Below are positions 14,915-23,482 of a DNA stretch of 41,933 nucleotides, piece after piece. Under the pieces are notes generated by a model. It did no database searches and had not been told where the DNA came from. It worked only from the letters and a program-made list of their open reading frames with translations. The translations under genes and the position numbers were made by a program. Source of the DNA: Alistipes sp. (GTDB lineage: Bacteria; Bacteroidota; Bacteroidia; Bacteroidales; Rikenellaceae); NCBI GenBank assembly GCA_017631255.1, contig JAGBTP010000013.1, forward strand, positions 1 to 41,933, read 5' to 3'. The stretch's first letter is position 1. The number at the start of each line of letters is the position of its first letter.

Positions 14915-15166
14915 TTACAATGCATTTACGTGCAATGCGAGTGAGCTCTTAAGGTTAGCAGCCTTGTTCTTGTGGATGATGTTGGTCTTAGCCAACTTGT
15001 CCAACATTGCGCTTACCTTTGGAAGCAATGCCTCAGCTGCGCTACGCTCTGTTGTGTTACGCAATGCCTTAACAGCATTACGAGCAGTCTTGTGATAAAG
15101 GCGGTTGTGAGCGCGCTTAGTTACGGTCTGACGAATTCTCTTCTTCGATGACTTGTGATTTGCCAT
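14915..15166 (-). CDS. rpsT: 30S ribosomal protein S20
   Basis: 83 residues of typical S20: [20 protein letters not shown] at the start, RNAVKALRN, then [20 protein letters not shown] at the end. S20 binds 16S rRNA early in small-subunit assembly. It is preceded by a 183-nt structured region and then tRNA-Glu, which has a strong promoter; rpsT may be transcribed from there. A perfect terminator follows. Confidence 0.97.
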   Translation of the reverse strand: MANHKSSKKRIRQTVTKRAHNRLYHKTARNAVKALRNTTERSAAEALLPKVSAMLDKLAKTNIIHKNKAANLKSSLALHVNAL

Positions 15167-15349
15167 AGTTGTTTAATCTTTTATTCTTTATTTTTTATGT
15201 TTCTTGTTTTCCGACACATCTCCACTGGAGAAACCCCTATCGGATGGGGTACATCACACGACCGTAGCCGCTTTCGGATAGGCCGAAGCCCGCTCCTAAA
15301 AATCAATCTAACCGCAAGCACCACACCCTAAAGTGTGACACTCCAAGTG
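15167..15349 (-). other. Structured spacer/leader between tRNA-Glu and rpsT
   Basis: On the minus strand this 183-nt stretch holds a chain of hairpins: ACACT/AGTGT, CACAC/GTGTG, GGC-UUCG-GCC, CCG-AAAG-CGG, CCCC/GGGG and CTCC/GGAG. CCUAUC in one hairpin is also complementary to GAUAGG in a later one, so alternative folds exist. It has no coding frame. It could be the S20 autoregulatory leader or an unrelated small RNA. Confidence 0.45.
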
Positions 15350-15421
15350 TAGCCCGTACGAGAGTCGAACTCGTCTTTCAAGAATGAAAATCTTGTGTCC
15401 TAGCCGATAGACGAACGGGCC
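15350..15421 (-). tRNA. tRNA-Glu (anticodon TTC)
   Basis: 72 nt, with acceptor arm GGCCCGT/ACGGGCT, D arm GTCT/GGAC, anticodon stem CAAGA/TCTTG around loop TTTTCAT, T arm ACGAG/CTCGT with TTCGACT, and discriminator A. CCA is not encoded. Confidence 0.97.
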
Positions 15422-15461
15422 CTACCACTAATGCTACTTTTCAGTAAGCAATTTAGCGGTG

Positions 15462-15492
15462 CAAAGGTACTCAAAAAATTCTATTTACCAAA
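15462..15492 (-). promoter_or_regulatory. Promoter of tRNA-Glu (and probably rpsT)
   Basis: TTTG at 15489-15492, exactly 19 nt, then TACCTTTG at 15462-15469. The predicted start near 15455 is ~34 nt before the tRNA. Confidence 0.8.
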
Positions 15493-15542
15493 CGATTTAA
15501 TAAAAAAATGAACCCATAACGCCAAAAACTCGACTCAAAATC

Positions 15543-16301
15543 CTACCTATGTAGGCGTATGCTATGGCTATCAGGGTCAAAAGAGATGTAATCGCTATTG
15601 AACAATCGCTCGATATGTCCCGAGGCGACCATCTCGCGTGTTGGCATATAGACCAAATTTGGCGTATCGACAAGTGCAATGCTATCTGCAAGCGTGAGCG
15701 CAATGTCGAGCTCGTGCGTCGAGAAGAGGATGCACTTATTCTGCTCGTGCGCAAGTCTCTGGAGTAGCATACACAGCTCATATCTATTCGGCAGGTCGAG
15801 GAACGAGGTAGGCTCATCGAGTAGTATCGCATCGGTCTGCTGCGCAAGGGCTCGCGCAATCATCACACGCTGACACTCGCCATCCGACAGCGTCTCCACA
15901 TTACGCCACATAAGGTTCTCGACACCCGCAAGTCTCAGGCTTCGCTCCACAATAGCCCTATCCTCCTCTCCGAGGCGACCCATCCAATCGGTATATGGTG
16001 CACGACCAATGGCCACAAGGTCAAAGGCCGTAAGCGCCTCAACATCTACCCTCTCAGTATTCACAAAGGCGACCTTACGCGCCAGCTCCTGCGAGGTGAT
16101 GTCGGCGAGCGGCTTGCCGTCGATAACGACATCGCCACCCTGCACCCTACCAAGCGAAGCGATAGCCCTAAGGAGTGTCGACTTACCCGTACCATTACGG
16201 CCAAGCAGCGCAACGAGCTCACCACGGCGCATCGTAGCCGAGGCCCCCCTCATAAGTTCTCTGTCGCCAAAGGCGAGAGTTATATCGCGTAGCTCAATCA
16301 T
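15543..16301 (-). CDS. ABC transporter ATP-binding protein (FecE/BtuD type)
   Basis: 252 residues. Walker A is GRNGTGKST near 35-43; the signature motif is LSDGECQR (slightly divergent from LSGGQxQR) near 137-144; Walker B is AILLDEPTSFLD near 157-168; the H-loop His is in FSTHELD. It energises uptake of a siderophore, haem or cobalamin-type ligand together with the permease at 16298 and the binding protein at 17319. Its ATG overlaps the permease stop by 4 nt, so it is translationally coupled. No cobalamin riboswitch is seen in front of the operon, so the ligand stays open. Confidence 0.93.
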   Translation of the reverse strand: MIELRDITLAFGDRELMRGASATMRRGELVALLGRNGTGKSTLLRAIASLGRVQGGDVVIDGKPLADITSQELARKVAFVNTERVDVEALTAFDLVAIGRAPYTDWMGRLGEEDRAIVERSLRLAGVENLMWRNVETLSDGECQRVMIARALAQQTDAILLDEPTSFLDLPNRYELCMLLQRLAHEQNKCILFSTHELDIALTLADSIALVDTPNLVYMPTREMVASGHIERLFNSDYISFDPDSHSIRLHR

Positions 16302-17329
16302 CGGCGGTTGCTATTACGGAGTACTACATATATAATTACAGGTATGCCGAGCAGCGAGGTGATGGTATTAACTGGCAGCATCACACCACTGCGCGCCACG
16401 ATGTCGCAAGCAATCGTACACACGAGCATCGACACCCCACCCCAGAGTATTGCGGCAGGCATAAGCACCTTATGGTCGGCCGTACGGAAGGTAATGCGCG
16501 CCAAGTGCGGCATAGCGAGGCCAATAAAGCCGATAGGACCGCAGAAGGCCGTAACCGTACCCGCAAGGAGCGTGGTTGACAGGAATATTAGGGCACGCGA
16601 GCGCGTCACATTAAGACCCATCGTGCGGGCATAGCTCTCACCGAGAAGCAACATATTGAGTGGCTTAACAACAGCTATCGCCAACACAAGGCCCACAACA
16701 ACGACGGGCACAAGGAGGCGCAACTGCTCAATCGTAACGGTCGACACCGAACCCATAGTCCACACCACGAAGGCCTTGAGCGACTCGTCCGTACCCATAT
16801 ATTGCAAGATGCCGACAAGGGCCGAAATTGCCGACGAGAGCATCATACCTACGATAAGTATCGTATTGATATTACGAATCTTACGCGACAGTGACATCAC
16901 CAACAGCAATATCGCTGCCGAGCCTATCCACGCCATACCCGTAACACCGAACGAGACGAGCCACGGCATAGCCGCAATACCGAGCATAGGCGTAGCGAGC
17001 GTGAAGAGTGCAACACCGAGACTTGCACCTGCGTTAACACCCAAGACATAGGGACCCGCCAGCGGATTACGAAACAGCGTCTGCATCTGAAGGCCACTTG
17101 CCGATAGCGCCATACCCGCCGCCGTAGCTACGATAATCTTAGGCAGACGCATACGCATAACGATGGTCCTTAGTCCCTCATCCTCGGCAGTGCCACACAG
17201 CACCGACCACACATCGCCAAAGCTGATGTTAGTCGTACCTATGAGCAGGTCGCCAACGGCGAGCGCCACGCAAGCAACGGCAAGCACTGCAAAGAGCAGA
17301 GGAGTTACTATGTTACGACTATCTTGCAT
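16298..17329 (-). CDS. FecCD/BtuC-family ABC transporter permease
   Basis: 343 residues with about ten hydrophobic helices. Family marks are MALSASGLQMQTLFRNPLAG near 95-115 (typical FecCD loop), VLGVNAGASLG, and the cytoplasmic loop CGPIGFIGLAMPHLARI that contacts the ATPase. It forms a homodimeric inner-membrane channel. It overlaps the binding-protein gene by 11 nt and the ATPase gene by 4 nt, so the three are one operon in the order binding protein, permease, ATPase. Confidence 0.94.
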   Translation of the reverse strand: MQDSRNIVTPLLFAVLAVACVALAVGDLLIGTTNISFGDVWSVLCGTAEDEGLRTIVMRMRLPKIIVATAAGMALSASGLQMQTLFRNPLAGPYVLGVNAGASLGVALFTLATPMLGIAAMPWLVSFGVTGMAWIGSAAILLLVMSLSRKIRNINTILIVGMMLSSAISALVGILQYMGTDESLKAFVVWTMGSVSTVTIEQLRLLVPVVVVGLVLAIAVVKPLNMLLLGESYARTMGLNVTRSRALIFLSTTLLAGTVTAFCGPIGFIGLAMPHLARITFRTADHKVLMPAAILWGGVSMLVCTIACDIVARSGVMLPVNTITSLLGIPVIIYVVLRNSNRR

Positions 17330-18464
17330 CGCTCAACGACTTTAATCTATGATGGTAATATAGCCCCTCGGCCTCTCCCTGCATTATCTGCGCAAGATCC
17401 TCGAGCACAACATCGGGACGCACGATAGCACTCTCCCAAAAATCACTACCCCCCATAGGAGACCTACGATTGTTATTGTTGTAGACCTCTCCACGCTTGA
17501 CCACCTCGCACTCTATAAAGTGAGGCGCAGCGACGCACAGTTCCTCAAGGTTCTTGCACTGACCCACATTGAGCCACACATCGGACTCACTTACCAGACG
17601 CAACGCCTCCTCGAGACTGATGCCACGCGAACCGCCAACGGGATTCTTTCCCTTGTAAATATACTCGCCACCCGCATCCTCCACAAGGCGCACCATATAG
17701 CTATCGTCCGAGGGCATATACCACACATCCTGGTACGGCGTGTTGAACATCACCTTAGGGCGTTTTTCCAAGCTTATACCCTCACGCACAGCATTATATC
17801 GCTGCTCGATCTCTGCAAACAACTCCTCACCATAGGCCCTCACGCCCATAATATCTGCCACCGCAACCAACCATTCGGCCTTGCCCAGCGGCGACTGCTC
17901 GGTGTAATCACCAAGGTAGATATATGGTATGCCAAGCTCGCGCAACTTAGCCGTCACAGCACCATTCTCCGCCGTCACGCCATACATAAGCACAAGATCG
18001 GGGTTCAACGAGATTAACACCTCGTAGTCGAGGTTACTATCGTAGCCAACATCCTTCACATTTGGATTGCTCGCCACACCCTCGGTCATCACATACTGCT
18101 TGCCCGACACGCCTACTATGTTTTCAGCCTTGCCCACCATATCGAGCATAGCGATGTAGCTTGTCGACATACATACCACCCTCTTTGCGCCGCCAATGAT
18201 ATACTCACCCGCATATCCTTCAGCCTCCTCACGACTCTGAAATATCGCAAGTCGCTGCTCCACAAGGGCATCACCCTGCCAGGGTCGTGTAACGCAAAGC
18301 TGCCTATTACTCGCCTCATCCTCAGCGACATAGAAGCCTACGGCATAGCGTGGTTGATAGACCACCCTATCGAAGTTATGTGTCTTGGAATCACCCGATG
18401 CAGCACACCCCACAGCCAGGCAAATCACGACCAAAAGTGCAGTTATGTAAGCAAATATTTTCAT
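17319..18464 (-). CDS. Substrate-binding lipoprotein of the FecBCD-type importer
   Basis: 381 residues, with a lipoprotein signal and Cys20 (LAVGCAASG). The body has the class III (BtuF/FhuD) binding-protein pattern: RVVCMSTSYIAMLDMVG for the first lobe, DLVLMYG, a long helix near 200-225 and a second lobe (WLNVGQC). It is first in the operon. The -7 box TACCTTTG ends only 5 nt before the ATG, which points to a leaderless message. Residues that would name the ligand are not readable by eye; iron-siderophore, haem and corrinoid are all possible. Confidence 0.87.
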   Translation of the reverse strand: MKIFAYITALLVVICLAVGCAASGDSKTHNFDRVVYQPRYAVGFYVAEDEASNRQLCVTRPWQGDALVEQRLAIFQSREEAEGYAGEYIIGGAKRVVCMSTSYIAMLDMVGKAENIVGVSGKQYVMTEGVASNPNVKDVGYDSNLDYEVLISLNPDLVLMYGVTAENGAVTAKLRELGIPYIYLGDYTEQSPLGKAEWLVAVADIMGVRAYGEELFAEIEQRYNAVREGISLEKRPKVMFNTPYQDVWYMPSDDSYMVRLVEDAGGEYIYKGKNPVGGSRGISLEEALRLVSESDVWLNVGQCKNLEELCVAAPHFIECEVVKRGEVYNNNNRRSPMGGSDFWESAIVRPDVVLEDLAQIMQGEAEGLYYHHRLKSLSDAR

Positions 18465-18469
18465 ACCTG

Positions 18470-18477
18470 CAAAGGTA
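18470..18477 (-). promoter_or_regulatory. -7 box directly before the importer operon
   Basis: TACCTTTG with only five bases to the ATG at 18464. No good -33 TTTG is seen at the expected distance, so the promoter may need an activator. Confidence 0.55.
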
Positions 18478-18495
18478 TATTTTTTTTGTCATTAA

Positions 18496-18528
18496 TTTGC
18501 ATTGTTTCAAAAATTATTATTATCTTTG
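18496..18528 (+). promoter_or_regulatory. Promoter of tRNA-Pro
   Basis: TTTG at 18496-18499 and TATCTTTG at 18521-18528, 21 nt apart. The predicted start near 18535 lies 11 nt before the tRNA. Confidence 0.75.
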
Positions 18529-18545
18529 CACCGCAAAAATTGCCT

Positions 18546-18620
18546 CGGGATGTAGCTCAGCCCGGTTAGAGTACGCGTCTGGGGGGCGTGTGGTCGCAGG
18601 TTCAAATCCTGTCATCCCGA
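18546..18620 (+). tRNA. tRNA-Pro (anticodon GGG)
   Basis: 75 nt: acceptor CGGGATG/CATCCCG, D arm GCTC/GAGT, anticodon stem CGCGT/GCGTG around loop CTGGGGG, T arm GCAGG/CCTGT with TTCAAAT, discriminator A. CCA is not encoded. Confidence 0.95.
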
Positions 18621-18628
18621 CTAACTAT

Positions 18629-18670
18629 AAGCCTTTATAATCAATAGATTATAAAGGCTTTTTCTTTTCA
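18629..18670 (+). terminator. Terminator after tRNA-Pro
   Basis: AAGCCTTTATAATC (18629-18642) and its complement (18647-18660) around AATA, followed by a T-rich tail. Confidence 0.92.
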
Positions 18671-18744
18671 CTTTATCAACAACAATGGCAGAGACACATA
18701 CTAACGAAAAAGGGGCAGATAGTTAAGTCTATCGCCCCATCGTT

Positions 18745-20433
18745 TTAGTGTTTTAGCAACGGTCTCTTTCGATTTTTAATTATCTCGAGTTCCCTCTTGA
18801 TTGCCTTCTTGGCAGTCAGTTTGGCGGCATCTAACTCGCGCTGTGCCTTGCTAATGGCAGCACTATCGCCCGATGCACGCGCCTCGAGAAGAGCATCGTA
18901 CAACGCCCATAGTTTCGTCATCCTTGTGGCGCCCTGCTGCACCAGGGTATATGTCTTAGCCTCGACCTCGGCAGTAATCTCGTTTGGTGCATAAGCGTGA
19001 CGATAGCCATCTACCTCGTTCCAATGTCCACGCGTGAAGTCGGGGAAGGCCACCGCTGCGCAGTTGTTATCCATCGAGAGCGCTCCAAGCTCCGCCAAGC
19101 AGCACCACTCTGCCATATCGTAGACATCCATATCGAGCGGCAGGCCATTTTGCAAGCAGTAGACAAGACGCGCATCCATAACATAGTCCATACCACCGTG
19201 ACCCATATCGCGTCCCTGCTCGCCAAACTTCTTCAGGATTGGATGGTAGTAAGCCTCGAGCAGCGCATCACGATCTTCAGCGCTCATAAAGCGATGGGCA
19301 TTAAGGTTATCCATCTGCGGCGCGCCACTACCACGCAGTGCATCAGCCGAGATAGCGAGCTCAGGCGTTGGGTACTTTGTAGCGTAGCCCTTGGTGCCCG
19401 TAAGCTTAAAGAGGCGGTTATAGGGCTGGGGTGTCATCACATTGTGCTGAATCTCAACGACCTTACCGCGTGCCGTACGCATAAGCGTTGTGGTGTGGTC
19501 GCCATTGCGGAAATTATCGCACTTCTCGCCGCTGCGCTCCTCGACCAACGCCTTACCCACGAAGCTCTCAGTATCCATCGCAACAAGTGTTGTGAAGCGG
19601 TCACCACGGTGTATATCCAGACACTGCGCCACAGGGCCAAGACCGTGCGTAGCGTAGAGGTCACCACGGTTCTCCATATTATACTTAAGGCGCCAATGGA
19701 GGCTATGTGCATCGTTGTCATTAGGGTCGCACCAATAGGCATCCCAATACTCATCGAGCGTATGAATATAGGCACCTTCGGCACGCACCACCTCGCCAAG
19801 GAGACCGTTATCGACCATATTTAGTGCCGTCATCTCGAAGTAGTCATAGCAGCAGTTCTCTAGGATAAAGCAGTGGAGACGCCTCTGCTCCGCAAGGTTA
19901 ATAAGGCTCCAGCACTGCTCGAGGTTCATTGCCGATGGTACCTCGATGGCGGCGTGCTTGCCATTCTCCATAGCGCACTTAGCCACGGGATAGTGGTGGT
20001 TCCAATCGGTTGCGATATATACGAGGTCGATATCCGTACGCTGGCACAGCTCCTCATAGCCATTCTCGCCATAATAGATATCCGCAGGCATCAGGCTCTG
20101 CTCGCGCAGGAACTTCTGACACGCCTCCGCACGCTCGTACTCATAGTCGCAGAGTGCGACAATCTCGACGCCAGGGATGCAGCTAAAGCGCCATACAGCC
20201 CACGGGCCTCGCATACCGAGTCCTACGAAGGCAACGCGCACCGTCTTGAGTGGTGCTACGGCAAGGCCCACGGCGTGCTCCTGACCAACGGGGCGCTCAG
20301 GGCAATCAACGACGATGGTGCCGCCCTCCCAATGCCAAGTGGTTGAGGCGGATAGCGACTGCGCCTGAAGGTCACTAGCAACGATAATGGCTGCGGCGGC
20401 TAACCACGCGCCAACGAGTATTTTTAGTCTCAT
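18745..20433 (-). CDS. GH109-type Gfo/Idh/MocA glycosidase, likely alpha-N-acetylgalactosaminidase
   Basis: 562 residues. A signal peptide (cleavage after ~25, SDLQAQ) and ~35 further residues precede a Rossmann domain with VAFVGLGMRG near 67-76. Conserved family segments are IEVPSAM, THGLGPVAQCLDI (catalytic-region His), FKLTGTKGYA, GHGGMDYVMDARLVYCLQNG and AFPDFTRGHW. These match GH109, which uses tightly bound NAD+ in a transient oxidation mechanism to cleave terminal alpha-GalNAc, as on mucin or blood-group A glycans. The protein is longer than classical members because of the N-terminal extension and a Lys-rich C-terminal helix (~500-562). It is monocistronic, with its own promoter, and probably periplasmic or exported. 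Confidence 0.85.
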   Translation of the reverse strand: MRLKILVGAWLAAAAIIVASDLQAQSLSASTTWHWEGGTIVVDCPERPVGQEHAVGLAVAPLKTVRVAFVGLGMRGPWAVWRFSCIPGVEIVALCDYEYERAEACQKFLREQSLMPADIYYGENGYEELCQRTDIDLVYIATDWNHHYPVAKCAMENGKHAAIEVPSAMNLEQCWSLINLAEQRRLHCFILENCCYDYFEMTALNMVDNGLLGEVVRAEGAYIHTLDEYWDAYWCDPNDNDAHSLHWRLKYNMENRGDLYATHGLGPVAQCLDIHRGDRFTTLVAMDTESFVGKALVEERSGEKCDNFRNGDHTTTLMRTARGKVVEIQHNVMTPQPYNRLFKLTGTKGYATKYPTPELAISADALRGSGAPQMDNLNAHRFMSAEDRDALLEAYYHPILKKFGEQGRDMGHGGMDYVMDARLVYCLQNGLPLDMDVYDMAEWCCLAELGALSMDNNCAAVAFPDFTRGHWNEVDGYRHAYAPNEITAEVEAKTYTLVQQGATRMTKLWALYDALLEARASGDSAAISKAQRELDAAKLTAKKAIKRELEIIKNRKRPLLKH

Positions 20434-20461
20434 AGCTACGATATATTAAAATTAACCTGAC

Positions 20462-20496
20462 CAAAGTTACTATTTATTTGCTAAATAATGAGCAAA
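20462..20496 (-). promoter_or_regulatory. Promoter of the GH109 gene
   Basis: TAACTTTG at 20462-20469 with TTTG at 20493-20496. The spacing of 23 nt is slightly long. The predicted start is near 20455, giving a leader of ~22 nt. Confidence 0.5.
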
Positions 20497-20544
20497 TGTT
20501 GCAAAATATTGTATCATCGGAATGTCACGAATTAAAAAAATTCA

Positions 20545-20552
20545 TACTTTTG
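20545..20552 (+). promoter_or_regulatory. -7 box of the SanA-like gene
   Basis: TACTTTTG fits TAnnTTTG and puts the start near 20558. This rules out the longer reading frame that begins at 20522. No clear -33 element is seen. Confidence 0.5.
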
Positions 20553-20611
20553 CAAGTGTACATACTACGCGCCTATGTCGCAGAGTTATTACGATTAAAC
20601 CTACTGACACA

Positions 20612-21259
20612 ATGATACGATTGATTAGCATAATGTTATTAGCACTCCTTATCTGCTGCGTCGCAGGACTTAGCATTGCAGCTGCGGCATACTTTACCGT
20701 TGAGCTATCGAGCAAGAGCGATAGGTACAACTCCGTAAGCGAGATACCATACAACCGTGTGGCGCTGCTTTTGGGCACCAACCCCATCGGGCGCAACGGC
20801 AAGATGAACTACTACTTCAAGTATAGGATAGATGCCTGCGTGGAGCTATATGAGGCCAAGAAGATTTCGAAGGTGCTCATCAGCGGCGATAACCATATCA
20901 AGGAGTACGATGAGCCTCAGGCTATGAAGGATGCCCTTGTGGCACGCGGAATACCCGCCTCGGATATCGTGCTCGACTATGCCGGCTTCAGGACACTCGA
21001 CTCGGTGGTGAGGAGCAAAATGGTATTCGGACAAGAGAGACTTACCGTCATCTCGCAAGGCTTCCACAATGCTCGAGCGCTTTACCTCGCATCGCACTAC
21101 GGCATTGAGGCCGTTGGCTACGACGCCAAAGATATCAAGCGCACCAAGACATACCTCTTCTTCGGCGTTGGGCGTGAGGCGCTGGCACGAACAAAGATGT
21201 TTCTCGACATTATCTTCAACAAGCAACCCAAGTTCTTAGGCGAGCCTATCGAGGTGTAA
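20612..21259 (+). CDS. sanA: SanA-type DUF218 envelope protein
   Basis: 215 residues from the ATG at 20612, chosen because a promoter box lies at 20545 and because it begins directly with a membrane anchor (MIRLISIMLLALLICCVAGL). The DUF218 domain follows: VALLLGTNPIGRNGKMN, KVLISGDNHIKEYDEP, DYAGFRTLDSVVRSK, VISQGFHNARALYLA. These are the SanA family marks; SanA in enterobacteria affects vancomycin exclusion and outer-membrane barrier function. The protein is probably anchored in the inner membrane with its domain in the periplasm. The transporter gene follows after 82 nt on the same strand. Confidence 0.85.
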   Translation: MIRLISIMLLALLICCVAGLSIAAAAYFTVELSSKSDRYNSVSEIPYNRVALLLGTNPIGRNGKMNYYFKYRIDACVELYEAKKISKVLISGDNHIKEYDEPQAMKDALVARGIPASDIVLDYAGFRTLDSVVRSKMVFGQERLTVISQGFHNARALYLASHYGIEAVGYDAKDIKRTKTYLFFGVGREALARTKMFLDIIFNKQPKFLGEPIEV

Positions 21260-21341
21260 ACAAACACCCTACCCGCCCATTTCGCCCACTCACCAGATTG
21301 CCACGCATTACTTTGGCGAGGTAATTGAGGTATGGCGGGAT

Positions 21342-22244
21342 ATGGATAGAAAAGGAGTTATCAGGGCGCACATTGCGCTGCTTGGTTGTAACATTGTGTG
21401 GGCGTGCGACTACCCCTTCTACAACCTTCTATTAGGCAAATACATAGAGCCGCTGGCTATGGTCATCGCCTCGCTATTTGTGGCGGCTGCGCTGTCGTGG
21501 TTACCCACACTATGGGAGGGCTATGAGCGTATTGAGCGCAGCGACTGGGGCATAATCATCGTGGCGGCACTCCTTATGGGTGTCACGCGCAAGCTGATGA
21601 TGATGTTCGGTCTATCGCGCACCTCGCCCATAGACGGCTCGATAATAGCCACCATCGTGCCGCTCCTTGTGCTCATCGTCTCGGTCATCGCTGGCATCGA
21701 CCGCCTATCGGTGCGCAAGGTATTGGGTCTTGTCATAGGTCTTGCGGGCGCCATTGCCGTAGTGCTCACGAGCAACACCGCCACGCACGCCAACTCGGAG
21801 CTATGGGGCAATGTTATGATGATATGCAGTGGCATAGTGACGGCACTGTATATGGTGTTTTTCAAGCGCTTAGCAGCAAAATACCGCATCACAACGCTGC
21901 TGCGCGCCATATACACGATATCGGCAGCGGTGATGCTACCGATAGGCATAGACTCCGTTATCAAGAGTGACTTTGCCGATATGAACACCCACCTATGGCT
22001 CGCTGCCGCCTTTGTGCTCATCGTGCCGACATACCTCCCAAACCTACTCCTCAACTACTCGCTCCGCTACCTGCAACCGACCGTATCGAGCACCTATACC
22101 TACATTCAACCCGTCCTTGCCGTAGCACTCTCAGTGGCGATGGGTCTGGACCACCTACACCTCGACACAGCACTCTTTGCCATCGTCCTCTTTTTCGGCG
22201 TATGGATGGTGCTATCGTCATATCGTGAACAGGCCAAAGAATAA
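21342..22244 (+). CDS. EamA/DMT-family transporter
   Basis: 300 residues with about ten membrane helices in two repeated halves, each an EamA unit. Marks are GCNIVWACDYPFYNLLLGKY at the start, GLSRTSPIDGSIIATIVPLL in half one and YLQPTVSSTYTYIQPVLAV in half two. These inner-membrane carriers export amino acids, nucleotides or other metabolites, and the substrate cannot be read from sequence. It is convergent with the WG-repeat gene and shares the intervening hairpin. Confidence 0.88.
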   Translation: MDRKGVIRAHIALLGCNIVWACDYPFYNLLLGKYIEPLAMVIASLFVAAALSWLPTLWEGYERIERSDWGIIIVAALLMGVTRKLMMMFGLSRTSPIDGSIIATIVPLLVLIVSVIAGIDRLSVRKVLGLVIGLAGAIAVVLTSNTATHANSELWGNVMMICSGIVTALYMVFFKRLAAKYRITTLLRAIYTISAAVMLPIGIDSVIKSDFADMNTHLWLAAAFVLIVPTYLPNLLLNYSLRYLQPTVSSTYTYIQPVLAVALSVAMGLDHLHLDTALFAIVLFFGVWMVLSSYREQAKE

Positions 22245-22280
22245 AAAAAGCTGGGCGAGTATCTTGCATACCCACCCAGC
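22243..22280 (-). terminator. Terminator of the WG-repeat gene
   Basis: GCTGGG (22250-22255) and CCCAGC (22275-22280), with GTAT/ATAC pairing inside. On the minus strand the hairpin is followed by seven T. On the plus strand there is no T-run. Confidence 0.8.
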
Positions 22281-22306
22281 ACGGCTCATAAAGCACTATA
22301 TATCAG

Positions 22307-23464
22307 CTATCTATTCACGACATTGCCTTTGGTATCGATAAGAAAGTAACCATAGGCATCATCACGACTCACCTCAAAGAGGGTGGGCGATATCATCTCA
22401 ATATCGTCGTATATCGCCAGCGTGATAGGCTCACCCGTAAAGCGGTTCATAATGCCGTAGAGGCCCGACACCTGATACTTAGCGTATGCAGAAAGCTCAC
22501 CATCATAGCTGCACTCCCACTCGTCATACTCCTCGACACCCACAGGGTAGCAGAGCACCTCGCTGTACTCGTACATAAAGGCATTCAGCACACGACCCTC
22601 ACGATCCTCCTGCCACATACGACCCTCGTTCATAAGCACGAAGCTGTCCGATTCGGCATATTGTCCGACATAGTCGTAGGCTACATCGTAGATGATATTA
22701 AGCGACGCATCGAGCAAGCCGTACCTGCCATCCTTGATGACGGTTCTATATCCACCCTCTTGCGGCGCCCAAATCTGGTCATACTCAGGCTCAACAGCCC
22801 AATTACCCTCCATATTTATGAGGCCAAGCTTGCCATCCCCTGAGCACATTAGCGCGTAGCCGTTGTGGAAAATTGGAGCCAAGTCGTACATATCTACATC
22901 ATCCGAGTAGTCGAACTTGAACGGAATAACCACCTCGTTCTTGTCGTTGATAAAGCCAATCTTGCCATCGCACTCCACCGCAGCAAGACCCTCGGAGAAC
23001 AACCACGCGCGAGTGTAGCGGTTTTTCGTAGCGTCGATAACGACCTCACCACTCTCCGTATTGATATAGCCACGCCTGTGGGGCACTGCATATACCGCAT
23101 ATGGCGCATCCTTCGAAGTATCTGACACCCAATTAATTTTACCGGCAATGTACTTCTCCGTTACATCATTATACAAGCGCCACCTGCCATCGGCAAACGA
23201 GCGGAGGGTGACAGTATCCGAAACATAGCTATCGTAGTAGTCCCTGCCATAGTTATCCAAATAGTAGCCCAAGCCGATGCACGACACCAAGCCAACGCCC
23301 AGAAGCAGGACGACAGAGAAGACAACGCAGCGCACCCACTTAGGGCTCTCCACCCAGCAGCTACAACACTTACGCACCACGAGGCGGCCAATAGCAATAA
23401 AACAGTTAAACACAACGGCTACCATACCGAGCAGCGCCTGAAAAATATTGGTTGTAGATCTCAT
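22307..23464 (-). CDS. WG-repeat membrane protein
   Basis: 385 residues. Two hydrophobic segments (~10-28 and ~45-68) anchor the protein. The rest carries about six WG-type beta repeats: RGYINTESGEVVI, KIGFINDKNEVVIPFKFD, KLGLINMEGNWAVEPEYD, RYGLLDASLNIIYDVAYD, LYGIMNRFTGEPI and YGYFLIDTKGNVV. Such repeats probably form a propeller or solenoid for protein binding. It begins 18 nt after the vWA gene on the same strand, so the two are one transcript, ended by a good terminator. Its role is unknown; WG proteins often accompany signalling modules in Bacteroidota. Confidence 0.83.
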   Translation of the reverse strand: MRSTTNIFQALLGMVAVVFNCFIAIGRLVVRKCCSCWVESPKWVRCVVFSVVLLLGVGLVSCIGLGYYLDNYGRDYYDSYVSDTVTLRSFADGRWRLYNDVTEKYIAGKINWVSDTSKDAPYAVYAVPHRRGYINTESGEVVIDATKNRYTRAWLFSEGLAAVECDGKIGFINDKNEVVIPFKFDYSDDVDMYDLAPIFHNGYALMCSGDGKLGLINMEGNWAVEPEYDQIWAPQEGGYRTVIKDGRYGLLDASLNIIYDVAYDYVGQYAESDSFVLMNEGRMWQEDREGRVLNAFMYEYSEVLCYPVGVEEYDEWECSYDGELSAYAKYQVSGLYGIMNRFTGEPITLAIYDDIEMISPTLFEVSRDDAYGYFLIDTKGNVVNR

Positions 23465-23482
23465 AATTTCGATGTTTTGTGG

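Noticed and set aside
18465..18545. Cobalamin riboswitch before the importer operon
   Set aside because: There is too little room for a leader and no B12-box-like sequence.
18997..19824. 275-codon plus-strand frame inside the GH109 gene
   Set aside because: Antisense shadow of a strongly conserved enzyme; composition is odd and no domain is seen.
20522..20611. 30-residue N-terminal extension of the SanA-like protein
   Set aside because: It precedes the predicted promoter box and would bury the membrane anchor.
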